Positions 42,677 through 52,401 of a stretch of DNA of 64,000 nucleotides are shown here, one piece after another. Below the pieces are notes generated by a model. It saw nothing but the letters and a program-made list of their open reading frames with translations, had not been told where the DNA came from and searched no databases. The translations under genes and the position numbers were made by a program. The stretch's first letter is position 1. Each line of letters begins with the position of its first letter. The DNA lies in the NCBI RefSeq assembly GCF_002119765.1, contig NZ_CP021112.1, positions 4,458,501-4,522,500 on the forward strand, in the 5' to 3' direction. Source of the DNA: Pseudorhodoplanes sinuspersici (lineage in GTDB: Bacteria; Pseudomonadota; Alphaproteobacteria; Rhizobiales; Xanthobacteraceae).

Positions 42677-42688
42677 TGCAATGCAACA
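42677..42688 (+). promoter_or_regulatory. Candidate PhaR-type TGC-rich site upstream of phasin
   Basis: TGCAATGCAACA (42677-42688) lies 85 bases upstream of the phasin start, within TTGCA-N6-TGCAATGCAACA. It resembles TGC-rich motifs of PhaR regulators of PHB metabolism as I recall them for this group. Assignment is tentative. Confidence 0.35.
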
Positions 42689-42772
42689 TATTTATGACAC
42701 GCGGCGGTCGCGGGACGGCCGAAAGACGGACATTTCAGTCGCGGCTTTGCGGCCGGAGCAAAGGGCAGAGAC

Positions 42773-43126
42773 ATGATCAATACGTTTGACGTGAAGTCCT
42801 TCGAAGAATTCCAGAAATTCGGCAAGGACAGTGTGGACGCTTCGATGAAGGCATTCGGTGCCGTGTCCAAGAGCGCGCAGGCGATCGCTGTTGAGAGCGT
42901 CGATTACTCGAAGCGCGCTTTCGAAGACGGCACTGCGGCGATGGAAAAGCTGTTCGGCGCCAAGTCGCTCGAATCGGCAATCGAGATTCAGCAGAGCTAT
43001 CTGAAGAGCGCCTATGAAGGCTTTGTCGCTCAGGCGACCAAGATGAGCGAACTTTACAATGATTTCGCGAAGGAAGCCTACAAGCCTTACGAAGGCTATG
43101 TCGCGAAGATGACGCCAGCGAAGTAA
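42773..43126 (+). CDS. Phasin family protein
   Basis: A 117-residue, almost all-helical protein of the phasin_2 family that coats polyhydroxybutyrate granules. Amphipathic stretches run across the whole length, e.g. FEEFQKFGKDSVDASMKAFG near the N terminus, and the protein ends KMTPAK. ATG at 42773 is preceded by GGCAGAGAC. It has its own terminator. The adc, bdhA and patatin genes at 5.7-8.7 kb support an active PHB/ketone-body metabolism. Confidence 0.9.
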   Translation: MINTFDVKSFEEFQKFGKDSVDASMKAFGAVSKSAQAIAVESVDYSKRAFEDGTAAMEKLFGAKSLESAIEIQQSYLKSAYEGFVAQATKMSELYNDFAKEAYKPYEGYVAKMTPAK

Positions 43127-43150
43127 TCGCTGCAGTTGTCACGAGACGAC

Positions 43151-43183
43151 AAAGCCCGGCATTTCAGCCGGGCTTTTTTGTTT
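43151..43183 (+). terminator. Rho-independent terminator after phasin
   Basis: AAAGCCCGGC (43151-43160) pairs with GCCGGGCTTT (43167-43176) around ATTTCA, followed by TTTTG. Confidence 0.85.
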
Positions 43184-43195
43184 TCCTTGGGATAG

Positions 43196-44938
43196 TCACT
43201 TCGCGATTCTGAGTTGCGACAGTTCTGTCCCGATCTGTTTGAAAACATCATTCAGCGCCGTACCGCTCGTCACCATCCAGAACTTGTCGGGCGAGCTCGC
43301 GCAGTTCTGCAGTAATGTCGACGTCGGGCCATTTTCCGTGTTGACGTGCACGGTATAGATCGTCATTCCGGCGGCCTTCACATTGGCGCACGTGCCCACC
43401 GTGGCGGACTCGTACATGCGCTTGTCCACCGACGTACTGGTGCTGGAGCCGTTGCCGTACCAGCGGTCGAGGGTGTTCAAGCCATCCGACATCAGCACGA
43501 TCACCTCATTGTAGGTGAAGTTCTGATCCTTGGCCGGAGGGGTCGGGAAGGGACCGCCGCCGACCAGCGACTGCCAGCCATGGACCAATCCGATCGGCTG
43601 ATTGGTGGCGCCGTCTGGATAGAGTCCGTCGATCGTGGACTTCATCGCAGTCCAATTGTAGCTCAGTGCCATCACCTGCGGTGAGCAATAGGCGTTCTGT
43701 TCTGCCGGGAACAGCGAGGCGGGAGTGCCGGTGCTGGGTGCCGTTACCTTGCGGTCATAATCATTGCTCGGCCCACTGGAGGTGCCGCGATCGGTGACGC
43801 AACCATTCCAGGTGCTGTGTGCCGGCGTTGCATATGGAACCCCACTATTGAGGGTGAGCGCGGGCGTGTAGGTCGCATTCGTATTTGTTGGGCGCCAGGT
43901 ATGCTCGTAATAGTTGGGCTTCGTCTGGCAGGTCTTGCTGGAGCCGTTGCCTGAACACGTGCAGATATTGGTGTTAGTGGTGGAGCAGGCGCAGTTACTT
44001 CCCACGCATTTCGTCCAGGTATTGTAGCAGCCGTTGTAGATGATACCTATTTTTCTAGATATCTTGTTTCCACCGTCGCGACCGGGACATATCAGCCCGC
44101 TGGAATTTCCGCTCGAGGGAATGTTCGACACGTTCGTGGTGCCCTGAGCCGCCGAGACACAGCCAAAACCTTGAGCGTAAGAAGTGAACGGGCATCCGGA
44201 TCCGGCGCTTGTCGTATACCAAGTGTTCTGGTCCGGCTTCGCGCCCCCCGCCGTCGGATTCAAGATGTCGGGTTCGGCTTCCCAATCGGTCCAGCCAACC
44301 CAGTTTGCATTGTAATTGCTCGCGCCGACATTGACGTTCTTGCTGAACGGGACGATCGAAACATAGACGTCGCCGTTGTTCGAGGCGGCCGATTGTAATT
44401 GCGTCAGCAGGTTTTTCGCCGCCGTCTTCAACGCGGGCATCTTGCCGGCACTGTTCATCGAGCCGGTGGTATCGAGAACCAGCGCGACTCTCAGTTTGGT
44501 GTTACCCCATTTGATCGTCGACTCGTCCGCGATGTTCATCTGCGTGACGCCGAGAATGCTGGCGATTGTCGTGTCGATGCTCGCATCCCCATGCAGGCTG
44601 AGCTCGCCGCCCGATGCATTATTGTAGGTCGATGTCACCGTCAGACCTTTCAAATCGGTCTGCTTCAAATTCGCCTGAACATAAGCGAGCGCCTTTTGGT
44701 CAAGTTCGCTCTGCGAGAGCGAGGACACTTCGCGCGAGAGCATGAGTGCGGCCGCATCAAGGGCACCCTGAAGCGATGTCTTCGCCGAATTGTAGCGGCT
44801 GTAATCGATTGCCACGCCGACCAGGCCGACGATCGGGATAATGGCCAGCCCGAATATCATGGCGACATTGCCGCGCTGGCACTGTTTGAGCTCCGTCAGC
44901 TTGCGCGAAAACCATGTGGCAATCCGAAGGGTCGTCAT
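43196..44938 (-). CDS. Tad-pilus-type VWA protein with Cys-rich insertion
   Basis: The 580-residue protein has an N-terminal TadG/TadE-like signal and helix (about 20-50; RGNVAMIFGLAIIPIVGLVGVAIDYSRY, in pieces) and a VWA domain from about 148, with the MIDAS D-x-T-x-S (LVLDTTGSM). Between the first and second halves of the VWA fold is a Cys-rich, Thr/Ser/Asn-rich loop (residues 249-380) with eleven cysteines, including ICTCSG and NCACST. It probably sits at the pilus tip or envelope. No tad cluster genes lie near. It is convergent with phasin. Confidence 0.85.
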   Translation of the reverse strand: MTTLRIATWFSRKLTELKQCQRGNVAMIFGLAIIPIVGLVGVAIDYSRYNSAKTSLQGALDAAALMLSREVSSLSQSELDQKALAYVQANLKQTDLKGLTVTSTYNNASGGELSLHGDASIDTTIASILGVTQMNIADESTIKWGNTKLRVALVLDTTGSMNSAGKMPALKTAAKNLLTQLQSAASNNGDVYVSIVPFSKNVNVGASNYNANWVGWTDWEAEPDILNPTAGGAKPDQNTWYTTSAGSGCPFTSYAQGFGCVSAAQGTTNVSNIPSSGNSSGLICPGRDGGNKISRKIGIIYNGCYNTWTKCVGSNCACSTTNTNICTCSGNGSSKTCQTKPNYYEHTWRPTNTNATYTPALTLNSGVPYATPAHSTWNGCVTDRGTSSGPSNDYDRKVTAPSTGTPASLFPAEQNAYCSPQVMALSYNWTAMKSTIDGLYPDGATNQPIGLVHGWQSLVGGGPFPTPPAKDQNFTYNEVIVLMSDGLNTLDRWYGNGSSTSTSVDKRMYESATVGTCANVKAAGMTIYTVHVNTENGPTSTLLQNCASSPDKFWMVTSGTALNDVFKQIGTELSQLRIAK

Positions 44939-45957
44939 GACGGGGTCAGGCCTGTTTGTTTATCGTTTGCCTGACCGGTAAACGGTTCCTCTGAAAGGGC
45001 TGTAAAATGCTGCGAAGAAAAATAGTTACAAATCGTAAACGAATTCGCTCAAGTGTTATTTGCGGCCGGACGAGAAATTGCCGGCTTATGGGCAATCGCG
45101 ACAAATACCGATATGGGCCGAGAGCTGATCCGCATTCTCGTGCGTTCAGGATGATATGCCGTCGCCGGCTACCGCAAACTGCATCGCGCTTGATGTTCGC
45201 ATCCTTAACGTTTGGTACGCCTTTCGACTTCGTGGCGCTTTAGGGCAGTCTGCCATTGCCTCCGCGGCGCCCATGACCCCGATGAGCGGCATGAGCACAC
45301 GCGCAAAGAAGATTGCGACACGCCTTCGCTTGGCCGGCGAAAAATCCGCAACGCCGCGCCGCCCGCAGGGTGGTCTCGTAAAAAGCCGTTGTCCCGCTCA
45401 TTTGCATATTCACGGAAATCCGGGGTGCGAAACTGGATGACAAGTGTCAAGCCACGGGTCGCTTACCTTCGAGCGGTTCCAACCGAGGGAAATTCGTTGC
45501 AACGCGATGAAGGAGGCGTCGGCAAGGCGCGTTTCATTCAAAGGATCGGGTTTACGGCACGTTAGCTAGGCCCAGTCAGCCTTGTCCTTTGCCGGGGAGA
45601 AATTCCGGATTTCGATTCGCGGAGCGGGCTCCGCCTCTCGAAAATCCGCCCAAGGTGCCTCTGTGGTGAGGAATTCGGGACCCGCCGCCGTGAATTGTCC
45701 GCATTTTCGCGGATCATTGACATTCGCGGCTGTGAGCGTCGTCCGGCGCTGTATGCGTCAAGCCATTTGCCGGCCTTGCCTTTTTGCCCACGACGCATAT
45801 GTGGCCCGGTCTGGCACAGCGCTTGCTCCGCGATTATGATGTGGCCAACCTGTTCCTATATATCGCGAACACCGCTCACGACCTTCGAATGCCCGAAAGT
45901 GCCATGCTTCTAGTTCGATCGACGGCCCTCCCTGCATCCTCGCGTTTCGCGCCACGG
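44939..45957. other. 1-kb stretch without a supported gene
   Basis: No frame here has a recognisable product, a credible ribosome site and gene-like composition. An AT-rich segment at 45000-45060, just upstream of the Tad VWA gene on the minus strand, looks promoter-like (AAATAGTTACAAATCGTAAACG). Near 45300-45500 and 45560-45750 there are short inverted repeats but no tRNA or known RNA. The clpS start is at 45958, and its promoter should be in the last 150 bases. Confidence 0.5.
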
Positions 45958-46293
45958 ATGGCGGATGACGACCGCAAGAAGCGCCAGGATCCGGGCGGAC
46001 CAGGCACTTCGGTCATTACCAAGACCAAGCCGCAGACCAAGCGGCCGAGCATGTACCGGGTGTTGCTGCTGAATGACGACTACACGCCGATGGAATTCGT
46101 GGTTCACGTTTTGGAACGGTTCTTCAACAAGGACCGGGAGGCGGCGACCCAGATCATGCTGCATGTCCATCATCACGGAATTGGCGAGTGCGGCATCTAC
46201 ACCTACGAGGTCGCCGAAACAAAAGTGACACAGGTCATGGACTTTGCCCGCAAACATCACCATCCTTTGCAATGTGTGATGGAGAAAAAGTAG
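45958..46293 (+). CDS. clpS: ATP-dependent Clp protease adaptor ClpS
   Basis: ClpS is the N-recognin that binds N-degron substrates and hands them to ClpA-ClpP. The core is [26 protein letters not shown], with NDDYTPM and the His of the binding pocket in HVHHHG, and the end is [19 protein letters not shown] as in the family (pieces VMDFARKH and LQCVMEKK). ATG at 45958 gives 111 residues with the usual unstructured start; the frame is open further upstream. clpA follows 80 bases later. Confidence 0.94.
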   Translation: MADDDRKKRQDPGGPGTSVITKTKPQTKRPSMYRVLLLNDDYTPMEFVVHVLERFFNKDREAATQIMLHVHHHGIGECGIYTYEVAETKVTQVMDFARKHHHPLQCVMEKK

Positions 46294-46373
46294 CCTTGGA
46301 GAGAGCGTCGTCGGGGAGAGAACGGACTGAAGGGCCGGGGGCGGCCATCAACGAGACCTGTTAGGGATATCGA

Positions 46374-48824
46374 ATGCCAAGTTTCTCGCGCAGCCTTGAA
46401 CAATCGCTTCACCGGGCACTCGCGCTCGCCAATGAGCGGCATCACGAATACGCGACATTGGAACACCTGCTGCTGGCGCTGCTGGATGACTCCGATGCCG
46501 CGGCCGTGATGCGCGCCTGCAATGTCGATCTCGACAAGCTGCGCCGCTCGCTGACGGCCTATCTGGAAGCGGAACTCGAGAACCTGATTACCGACGGCGG
46601 TGAGGATTCAAAGCCGACCGCCGGGTTCCAGCGCGTCATCCAGCGCGCCGTCATCCATGTCCAGTCCTCCGGCCGCGAGGAGGTGACCGGTGCCAATGTG
46701 CTGGTTGCGATCTTCGCCGAGCGTGAGAGCCATGCAGCGTATTTCCTGCAGGAACAGGATATGACGCGCTACGACGCCGTGAATTACATCAGCCACGGCA
46801 TTGCCAAGCGCCCGGGTCTGACCGAGTCGCGCCCGGTCCGGGGTGCTGACGAGGATACCGACGCCAAGGGCGGCGACGAGTCGAAGAAGAAGGGCGACGC
46901 CCTAGAGGCTTACTGCGTCAACCTCAACAAGAAGGCGAAAGAGGGCAAGATCGATCCGCTGATTGGCCGCGATGCCGAGATCAGCCGCACGATCCAGGTC
47001 TTGTGCCGCCGCCAAAAGAACAATCCGCTCTTCGTTGGCGATGCCGGCGTCGGCAAGACCGCGATTGCGGAAGGCCTGGCGCGTCGTATCGTCCACGGCG
47101 AAGTCCCTGACGTGCTGAAGAATTCGACGGTCTTCTCGCTTGACATGGGCACCTTGCTGGCCGGAACCCGCTATCGCGGCGACTTTGAAGAGCGCCTGAA
47201 ACAGGTGATCAAGGAGATCGAGGCCACCCCCGGCGCGATCATGTTCATCGACGAGATCCACACGGTCATCGGCGCCGGTGCAACTTCCGGTGGCGCAATG
47301 GATGCGTCTAACCTGTTGAAGCCCGCTTTGGCCTCCGGGTCGCTGCGTTGCATCGGCTCGACCACCTACAAGGAATATCGCCAGTATTTCGAGAAGGACC
47401 GGGCGCTGGTTCGCCGGTTCCAGAAGATCGACGTCAACGAGCCGTCGGTGCCGGATGCGATCGAAATCCTCAAAGGTCTGAAGCCGTATTTCGAAGAATA
47501 CCACAAGCTGAAATACACCAACGATGCCATCAAGGCAGCGGTGGAACTGTCGGCCCGCTACATCCACGACCGCAAGCTGCCGGACAAGGCGATCGACGTG
47601 ATCGACGAGTCCGGTGCGGCGCAGATGTTGCTGCCGGATTCCAAGCGCAAGAAGACCATCGGCATCAAGGAAGTGGAGACCACCATCGCGACGATGGCAC
47701 GGATCCCGCCAAAGACCGTGTCGAAGGATGATGCCGCAGTGCTGCAGCATCTCGAGCACACGCTGAAGACGGTGGTCTATGGTCAGGACAAGGCCGTGGA
47801 ATCGCTGTCGGCTTCGATCAAGTTGGCGCGTGCTGGCCTGCGCGAACCGGAAAAGCCGATTGGCTGCTATCTGTTCTCAGGCCCGACCGGCGTCGGCAAG
47901 ACCGAAGTCGCAAAGCAGCTTGCGGCCTCTCTCGGGGTCGAACTGATCCGCTTCGACATGTCGGAATATATGGAACGCCACACCGTCTCACGGTTGATCG
48001 GCGCGCCTCCCGGCTATGTCGGCTTCGATCAGGGAGGCCTGCTCACCGATGGCGTCGACCAGCATCCGCATTGCGTGTTGCTGCTTGATGAGATCGAGAA
48101 GGCGCATCCGGATCTGTTCAACGTGCTGTTGCAGATCATGGATCACGGCAAGCTTACCGACCACAATGGCAAGCAGGTCAGCTTCCGCAACGTGATCCTG
48201 ATCATGACCACGAATGCTGGCGCAGCCGATCTCGCCAAGGGCACCTATGGCTTCACCCGCAACAAACGGGAGGGCGATGATGTCGAGGCGATCAACCGGC
48301 TCTTTGCACCGGAATTCCGCAATCGTCTCGATGCCACCATCACCTTCGCGCATCTGTCGCAGGACGTCATCTCGAAGGTTGTCGAGAAATTCGTGCTGCA
48401 GCTTGAGGCTCAGCTCGCCGACCGCAATGTTACGATCGAATTGTCGGACGAGGCGTCGCGCTGGCTGATCGCAAACGGTTACGATGAACTCATGGGTGCG
48501 CGGCCGATGGCCCGCGTGATCCAGGAAAACATCAAGAAACCGCTTGCCGACGAGGTGCTGTTCGGCAAGCTCAAGGACGGCGGCCATGTCAAGGTGGTCG
48601 TGGTGAAGAACGAAGCGGGCCGGGATGCGCTCGGTTTCGAGTATGTCGAAGGCCCGGTTACGCCGAAGCCGGAGAAGCTGCCGGCCGCCGGCGCAAAGCC
48701 GAAGCGCAAACCGCCGCAGCGTAAGCCCAAGCCGCCGTCAGGCTCGGGCGGCAAAGGCGGCCCCGGTGGCACCGATCCATCTGGCCGCGGCTCGGTGCCG
48801 AAGGTCCCCTTGGTGAAGGTGTGA
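46374..48824 (+). CDS. clpA: ATP-dependent Clp protease ATPase subunit ClpA
   Basis: The AAA+ unfoldase, 816 residues. It has the N domain (about 1-150) with [15 protein letters not shown], the first ATPase with Walker A GDAGVGKT (about 222-229) and Walker B MFIDEIHT, and the second with Walker A GPTGVGKT (about 503-510) and [11 protein letters not shown]. The C terminus (about 760-816) is a Lys/Pro/Gly-rich extension, unusual compared with E. coli. It feeds ClpP. AGGGA upstream of ATG at 46374. A strong terminator follows. Confidence 0.97.
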   Translation: MPSFSRSLEQSLHRALALANERHHEYATLEHLLLALLDDSDAAAVMRACNVDLDKLRRSLTAYLEAELENLITDGGEDSKPTAGFQRVIQRAVIHVQSSGREEVTGANVLVAIFAERESHAAYFLQEQDMTRYDAVNYISHGIAKRPGLTESRPVRGADEDTDAKGGDESKKKGDALEAYCVNLNKKAKEGKIDPLIGRDAEISRTIQVLCRRQKNNPLFVGDAGVGKTAIAEGLARRIVHGEVPDVLKNSTVFSLDMGTLLAGTRYRGDFEERLKQVIKEIEATPGAIMFIDEIHTVIGAGATSGGAMDASNLLKPALASGSLRCIGSTTYKEYRQYFEKDRALVRRFQKIDVNEPSVPDAIEILKGLKPYFEEYHKLKYTNDAIKAAVELSARYIHDRKLPDKAIDVIDESGAAQMLLPDSKRKKTIGIKEVETTIATMARIPPKTVSKDDAAVLQHLEHTLKTVVYGQDKAVESLSASIKLARAGLREPEKPIGCYLFSGPTGVGKTEVAKQLAASLGVELIRFDMSEYMERHTVSRLIGAPPGYVGFDQGGLLTDGVDQHPHCVLLLDEIEKAHPDLFNVLLQIMDHGKLTDHNGKQVSFRNVILIMTTNAGAADLAKGTYGFTRNKREGDDVEAINRLFAPEFRNRLDATITFAHLSQDVISKVVEKFVLQLEAQLADRNVTIELSDEASRWLIANGYDELMGARPMARVIQENIKKPLADEVLFGKLKDGGHVKVVVVKNEAGRDALGFEYVEGPVTPKPEKLPAAGAKPKRKPPQRKPKPPSGSGGKGGPGGTDPSGRGSVPKVPLVKV

Positions 48825-48845
48825 TCGCTTCAATCCAATCTTTTC

Positions 48846-48879
48846 AGAAGGCCGGGCCAACACCCGGCCTTCTTTTTTT
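48846..48879 (+). terminator. Rho-independent terminator after clpA
   Basis: AGAAGGCCGGG (48846-48856) pairs with CCCGGCCTTCT (48863-48873), loop CCAACA, followed by TTTTTT. Confidence 0.92.
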
Positions 48880-48983
48880 GCCCCGGCTTGCGATAGGTCA
48901 ATGTTGTGGGCAGGCGCGGTCTGCAGCCTGATTAAGTGGAAGCGGGCGCCATTCGCCGCTCAGATCAGGCAGGAAGCCACGTC

Positions 48984-50282
48984 ATGGCCAGAATTGTTGG
49001 TGCGATCGCGACATCGCACACCCCGACCATCGGCTTTGCCTATGATCGCAACAAGCAGGACGATCCGGTTTGGGCACCGATCTTCGAGGCTTACAAGCCG
49101 ATCCAGCGCTGGATTGCCGAAAAGAAGCCGGACGTGCTGTTCATCATCTACAACGACCACGTAACGTCATTTTTCTTCGATCACTATTCGGCGTTTACGC
49201 TCGGGATCGACGACAGCTATGCGGTTGCCGATGAGGGCGGCGGCGCCCGCGCCCTGCCACCCGTGAAGGGTCACGCGCCGCTGTCGCACCATATCGGCAT
49301 GGCGCTGATGGCTGACGAATTCGATATGTCATTCTTTCAGGATCGGGCACTCGATCACGGTTGTTTCTCGCCATTGTCGATGATGTGCCCGCACACGCCG
49401 CAATGGCCGGTCTCGATTGTGCCGCTGCAGGTCGGTGTATTGCAATTTCCGATTCCGTCGGCGTTGCGGTGCTGGAAGCTCGGCCAGTCGCTGCGCCGTG
49501 CCATCGAGAGCTACCCGGAGGATATTTCGGTTGCGATCGTTGCGACGGGTGGGCTTTCGCATCAGGTGCATGGCGAGCGCTGCGGTTTCAACAATACCGC
49601 TTGGGACGCGCAGTTTCTCGATCTGATCGAGCGCGACCCGGTCAAGCTCACCGAGCTGACCCACGCTGATTACGCGCGTCTCGGCGGCATCGAGGGCGCG
49701 GAGGTCATCATGTGGCTTGTCATGCGCGGTGCGCTATCCGCCAATATCCGCAAGATCCATCAGACTTATTACCTGCCCTCGGTCACCGGCATTGCGACGG
49801 CCATTTACGAAAACGAAGCCATCGAATCGATGGCGGACACCGACGCAAGATATCTCGACCATATCGGTCGCCAGCTTCAGGGTGTGGAGCAACTGCCCGG
49901 AACCTATCCGTTCACGCATGCCCGCTCGCTGAAGGGCTATCGGCTTAACAAGTTTCTGCATCGTCTGGTCGAGCCGGCGCATCGCGCCCATTTCCTCGCC
50001 GAGCCGGAAGCAGCTTTCAGTGAGGCGAAGCTCAGCGAGGAAGAGCGCGGCATGGTGCGGCGGCGCGACTGGCGGGCGATGATCCAGTATGGCGTGAGCT
50101 TCTTCATGCTGGAAAAGCTGGCCGCGGTCACCGGCTCTTCCAATCTCCATATCTATGCGGGGATGCGCGGGCAGACGCTGGAGGATTTCATGAAGACCCG
50201 CAATGCACCCGGCGCGCTCTATTCGGTCGCCGGCAAGGATGCGAAACAATTCGCCTGGGACAAGGAGAAGGCGCCCGCCTGA
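48984..50282 (+). CDS. Fused LigBA-type extradiol dioxygenase (gallate/protocatechuate 4,5-dioxygenase)
   Basis: The 432-residue protein joins a class III extradiol dioxygenase catalytic domain (LigB-like, about 1-280) to a C-terminal LigA-like domain (about 300-415). In the catalytic part His12 (ATSHTP) and His59 (YNDHVTSF) are Fe(II) ligands and the Glu in GGIEGAE is the third. GLSHQVHG gives the catalytic His. Fused LigBA proteins act as gallate dioxygenases; the substrate may equally be protocatechuate. AGGAAG precedes ATG at 48984. It is convergent with a GST. Confidence 0.87.
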   Translation: MARIVGAIATSHTPTIGFAYDRNKQDDPVWAPIFEAYKPIQRWIAEKKPDVLFIIYNDHVTSFFFDHYSAFTLGIDDSYAVADEGGGARALPPVKGHAPLSHHIGMALMADEFDMSFFQDRALDHGCFSPLSMMCPHTPQWPVSIVPLQVGVLQFPIPSALRCWKLGQSLRRAIESYPEDISVAIVATGGLSHQVHGERCGFNNTAWDAQFLDLIERDPVKLTELTHADYARLGGIEGAEVIMWLVMRGALSANIRKIHQTYYLPSVTGIATAIYENEAIESMADTDARYLDHIGRQLQGVEQLPGTYPFTHARSLKGYRLNKFLHRLVEPAHRAHFLAEPEAAFSEAKLSEEERGMVRRRDWRAMIQYGVSFFMLEKLAAVTGSSNLHIYAGMRGQTLEDFMKTRNAPGALYSVAGKDAKQFAWDKEKAPA

Positions 50283-50306
50283 TCCTTGTCGGCGCGGCCA
50301 TTGGCA

Positions 50307-50924
50307 TCAGGCCTTGGCCGGCATCGCTGCATCGTCGAGTTCGGTTGCCCGGATATGCGCCGGACGATGTTCGAGTTTCTTCCAATAGGCTTCGAAAGCC
50401 GGCCGCTTCTCGATCGTGCCGAATTGCATGCCCCAGGCGATATGTGAGCCTACATAGACGTCGGCGGCGCTGAAGGTATTGCCGGCGATGAAGGGGTTCG
50501 CTGAAACGGCATATTCCAGCGTGTCGAGGGTCATGTTGTAATTGCCGTATCCCATCATCGCCTGCCTTTCGGCGGGTGGCTCGAAGCCGAGCGCGCGATT
50601 GCTGGCCGCATATTCCAGCGGGCCGGAGGCAAAGAACAGCCAACGGTAATAATCGCCACGCTCAGGCAGCGGCGGGGCGAGCTTGGCATGCGGGAAAACG
50701 TCGGCGAGATAAGCGCAGACCGCCGCGCATTCGGTGACGATCGTACCGTTGTGCTTGATCGCCGGAACCTTGCCCATGGGGTTGATCGCCAGATAGTCCG
50801 GCGACTTCATCACGCCGAAATCCAGCATCTCGGTGCGATAGGGAATACCCACTTCTTCCAGCATCCAGCGGGCAATACGCCCCCGCGACATGGGATTGGA
50901 ATACAAAACCAGTTCGTCAGCCAC
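50307..50924 (-). CDS. Glutathione S-transferase family protein
   Basis: The 205-residue protein has the thioredoxin-like start LVLYSNPMSRGRIARWMLEE, the glutathione-binding PMGKVPAIKHNG and a helical C-terminal domain with FIAGNTFSAADVYVGS. The start is GTG at 50924 with GGGAGGTG upstream, which decides it over the longer frame. It lies next to the aromatic dioxygenase on the opposite strand; a role in aromatic or stress metabolism is possible but not shown. Confidence 0.9.
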   Translation of the reverse strand: MADELVLYSNPMSRGRIARWMLEEVGIPYRTEMLDFGVMKSPDYLAINPMGKVPAIKHNGTIVTECAAVCAYLADVFPHAKLAPPLPERGDYYRWLFFASGPLEYAASNRALGFEPPAERQAMMGYGNYNMTLDTLEYAVSANPFIAGNTFSAADVYVGSHIAWGMQFGTIEKRPAFEAYWKKLEHRPAHIRATELDDAAMPAKA

Positions 50925-51035
50925 GCGACACCTCCCTGAAGACAATTAAGAACATAACAAGAACATTTATATTCTGTCATCAGGAAAGTGTTAGCGGCTT
51001 TCTGTGGCGAACCGGAGAAGCCACAAGCGGAATGA

Positions 51036-51101
51036 GAGCGTTTTCGAGCGAAGTGGGCACCGGTTCGCGTAAAGAAAACGCGCCAAAACAAAAAACTAGA
51101 G
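51036..51101. repeat. Dispersed Rhizobiales repeat, GCGTTTTC type
   Basis: GCGTTTTC (51038-51045) pairs with GAAAACGC (51074-51081) around GAGCGAAGTGGGCACCGG, and the element ends CTAGAGC. This sequence type, GAGCGTTTTCGAGCGAAGTG, is familiar from many Bradyrhizobium-related genomes and differs from the GAGCATGATG family. Confidence 0.75.
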
Positions 51102-51130
51102 CCCGGCTTTGATTCCATCAAAGCCGGAGC
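51089..51130 (-). terminator. Terminator of the GTPase gene
   Basis: CCGGCTTTGAT (51103-51113) pairs perfectly with ATCAAAGCCGG (51117-51127), loop TCC. On the minus strand it is followed by CTAGTTTTTTG, so it terminates the GTPase gene that ends at 51135. Confidence 0.85.
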
Positions 51131-51134
51131 GACC

Positions 51135-52340
51135 TTACGCAGCCTGCCGTTTCCACAGCGGGAAGGGGTCGGGGAGGCTCTTCCACTGTTCAATCGCCAT
51201 GGCCTTGTCGGATGACGGCACGAGGCATTCATCCAGTCGCCGGATCAGGTCCGCCTCATCCATACCGGTGCCGATGAAGACCAGCTCCTGGCGGCGATCG
51301 CCGTAATCGTCAGCCCAATAACTTTTCAGCATCTCGCGCCACTGCGCATCTTTCGGCCAATGCTGCAGCGGGATCGCGCTCCACCAGAAGCCGCTTCCGC
51401 CTGTCCGCGTGATCGTGCCGGCCTGACTGAGTTCGCCGACCCAGTCCGGCCGCGTCGCCAGCCAGAAATGACCTTTGCTGCGAATGACGCCGGGCCATTC
51501 CGACTGGATGAACTGGTGAAACCGTTGGGGATGGAAAGGGCGTCGTGCGCGATAGACGAAGCTCCGGATACCGTATTCCTCCGTCTCTGGCTTATGATCG
51601 GCAAATTCGTACAATTCCTTGAACCAGATCGGGTGCCGCTGCGCTTTTTCGAAATCGAAGCGGCCGGTATTCAGCACACGGTCGAGCGGCACCTGGGCGA
51701 AATTCGCCTCAACGATATCGGCATCGGGGTTGAGCGCACGGACGATCTTGTGCGCGGCGTCGCGTTTCTGCGGCGTTGCATCGGCGAGCTTGTTCAGCAC
51801 CACGACATCGGCAAATTCGATCTGCTCGACCAGGAGATCGACAATCGTGCGATTGTCGTCGTCGCCAAGTGACTCGCCACGCAGACGCAGAAAATCCTTT
51901 GACGAATAATCGTTGAGGAGATTGGCGGCGTCGACCATCGTGACCATAGTATCGAGGCGTGCGACATCCGAAAGGCTTTCGCCGTCTTCATCGCGAAAAT
52001 CGAATGTCGCAGCCACCGGCAACGGTTCGGAAATGCCGGTGGATTCGATGACGAGATAATCGAAACGCCCGGCTTGTGCGAGCGAGCGCACTTCCTTCAG
52101 CAAATCGTCACGCAGCGTGCAGCAGATGCAGCCATTGGTCATCTCGACCAGCTGCTCATCCGTCCTCGACAGGTTCGCACCGCCATCGCGGATCAGGTCC
52201 GCGTCGATGTTCACTTCGCTCATGTCGTTCACAATCACCGCAACCCGCATTCCCTGCCGGTTGTTGAGAATGTGATTCATCAGGGTCGTTTTGCCCGCGC
52301 CCAGAAAGCCGGAAAGAACGGTGACGGGAAGTTTTTGCAT
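51135..52340 (-). CDS. COG0523-type (CobW/ZigA) GTPase, putative zinc metallochaperone
   Basis: The 401-residue protein is a G3E GTPase with Walker [10 protein letters not shown] (11-19), the metal-binding CxCC motif GCICC (71-74) and NKLADAT-type NKxD motif. The C-terminal CobW_C domain occupies about 230-370. These proteins deliver metal, generally zinc, to client enzymes when zinc is scarce. It is behind a perfect Zur-like palindrome at 52693-52720 through the small gene 52402-52677, which supports zinc control. Confidence 0.92.
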   Translation of the reverse strand: MQKLPVTVLSGFLGAGKTTLMNHILNNRQGMRVAVIVNDMSEVNIDADLIRDGGANLSRTDEQLVEMTNGCICCTLRDDLLKEVRSLAQAGRFDYLVIESTGISEPLPVAATFDFRDEDGESLSDVARLDTMVTMVDAANLLNDYSSKDFLRLRGESLGDDDNRTIVDLLVEQIEFADVVVLNKLADATPQKRDAAHKIVRALNPDADIVEANFAQVPLDRVLNTGRFDFEKAQRHPIWFKELYEFADHKPETEEYGIRSFVYRARRPFHPQRFHQFIQSEWPGVIRSKGHFWLATRPDWVGELSQAGTITRTGGSGFWWSAIPLQHWPKDAQWREMLKSYWADDYGDRRQELVFIGTGMDEADLIRRLDECLVPSSDKAMAIEQWKSLPDPFPLWKRQAA

Positions 52341-52401
52341 GTCTGATGCCGAACAGGTTGGGAAAGGGAAGGGATGTCATCGGATGTGATGCGCGCCGTT
52401 G

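Noticed and set aside
45007-45243. 78-residue frame upstream of clpS
   Set aside because: Arg-rich, no recognisable fold, weak ribosome site, and overlaps another frame of similar length. Treated as non-coding.
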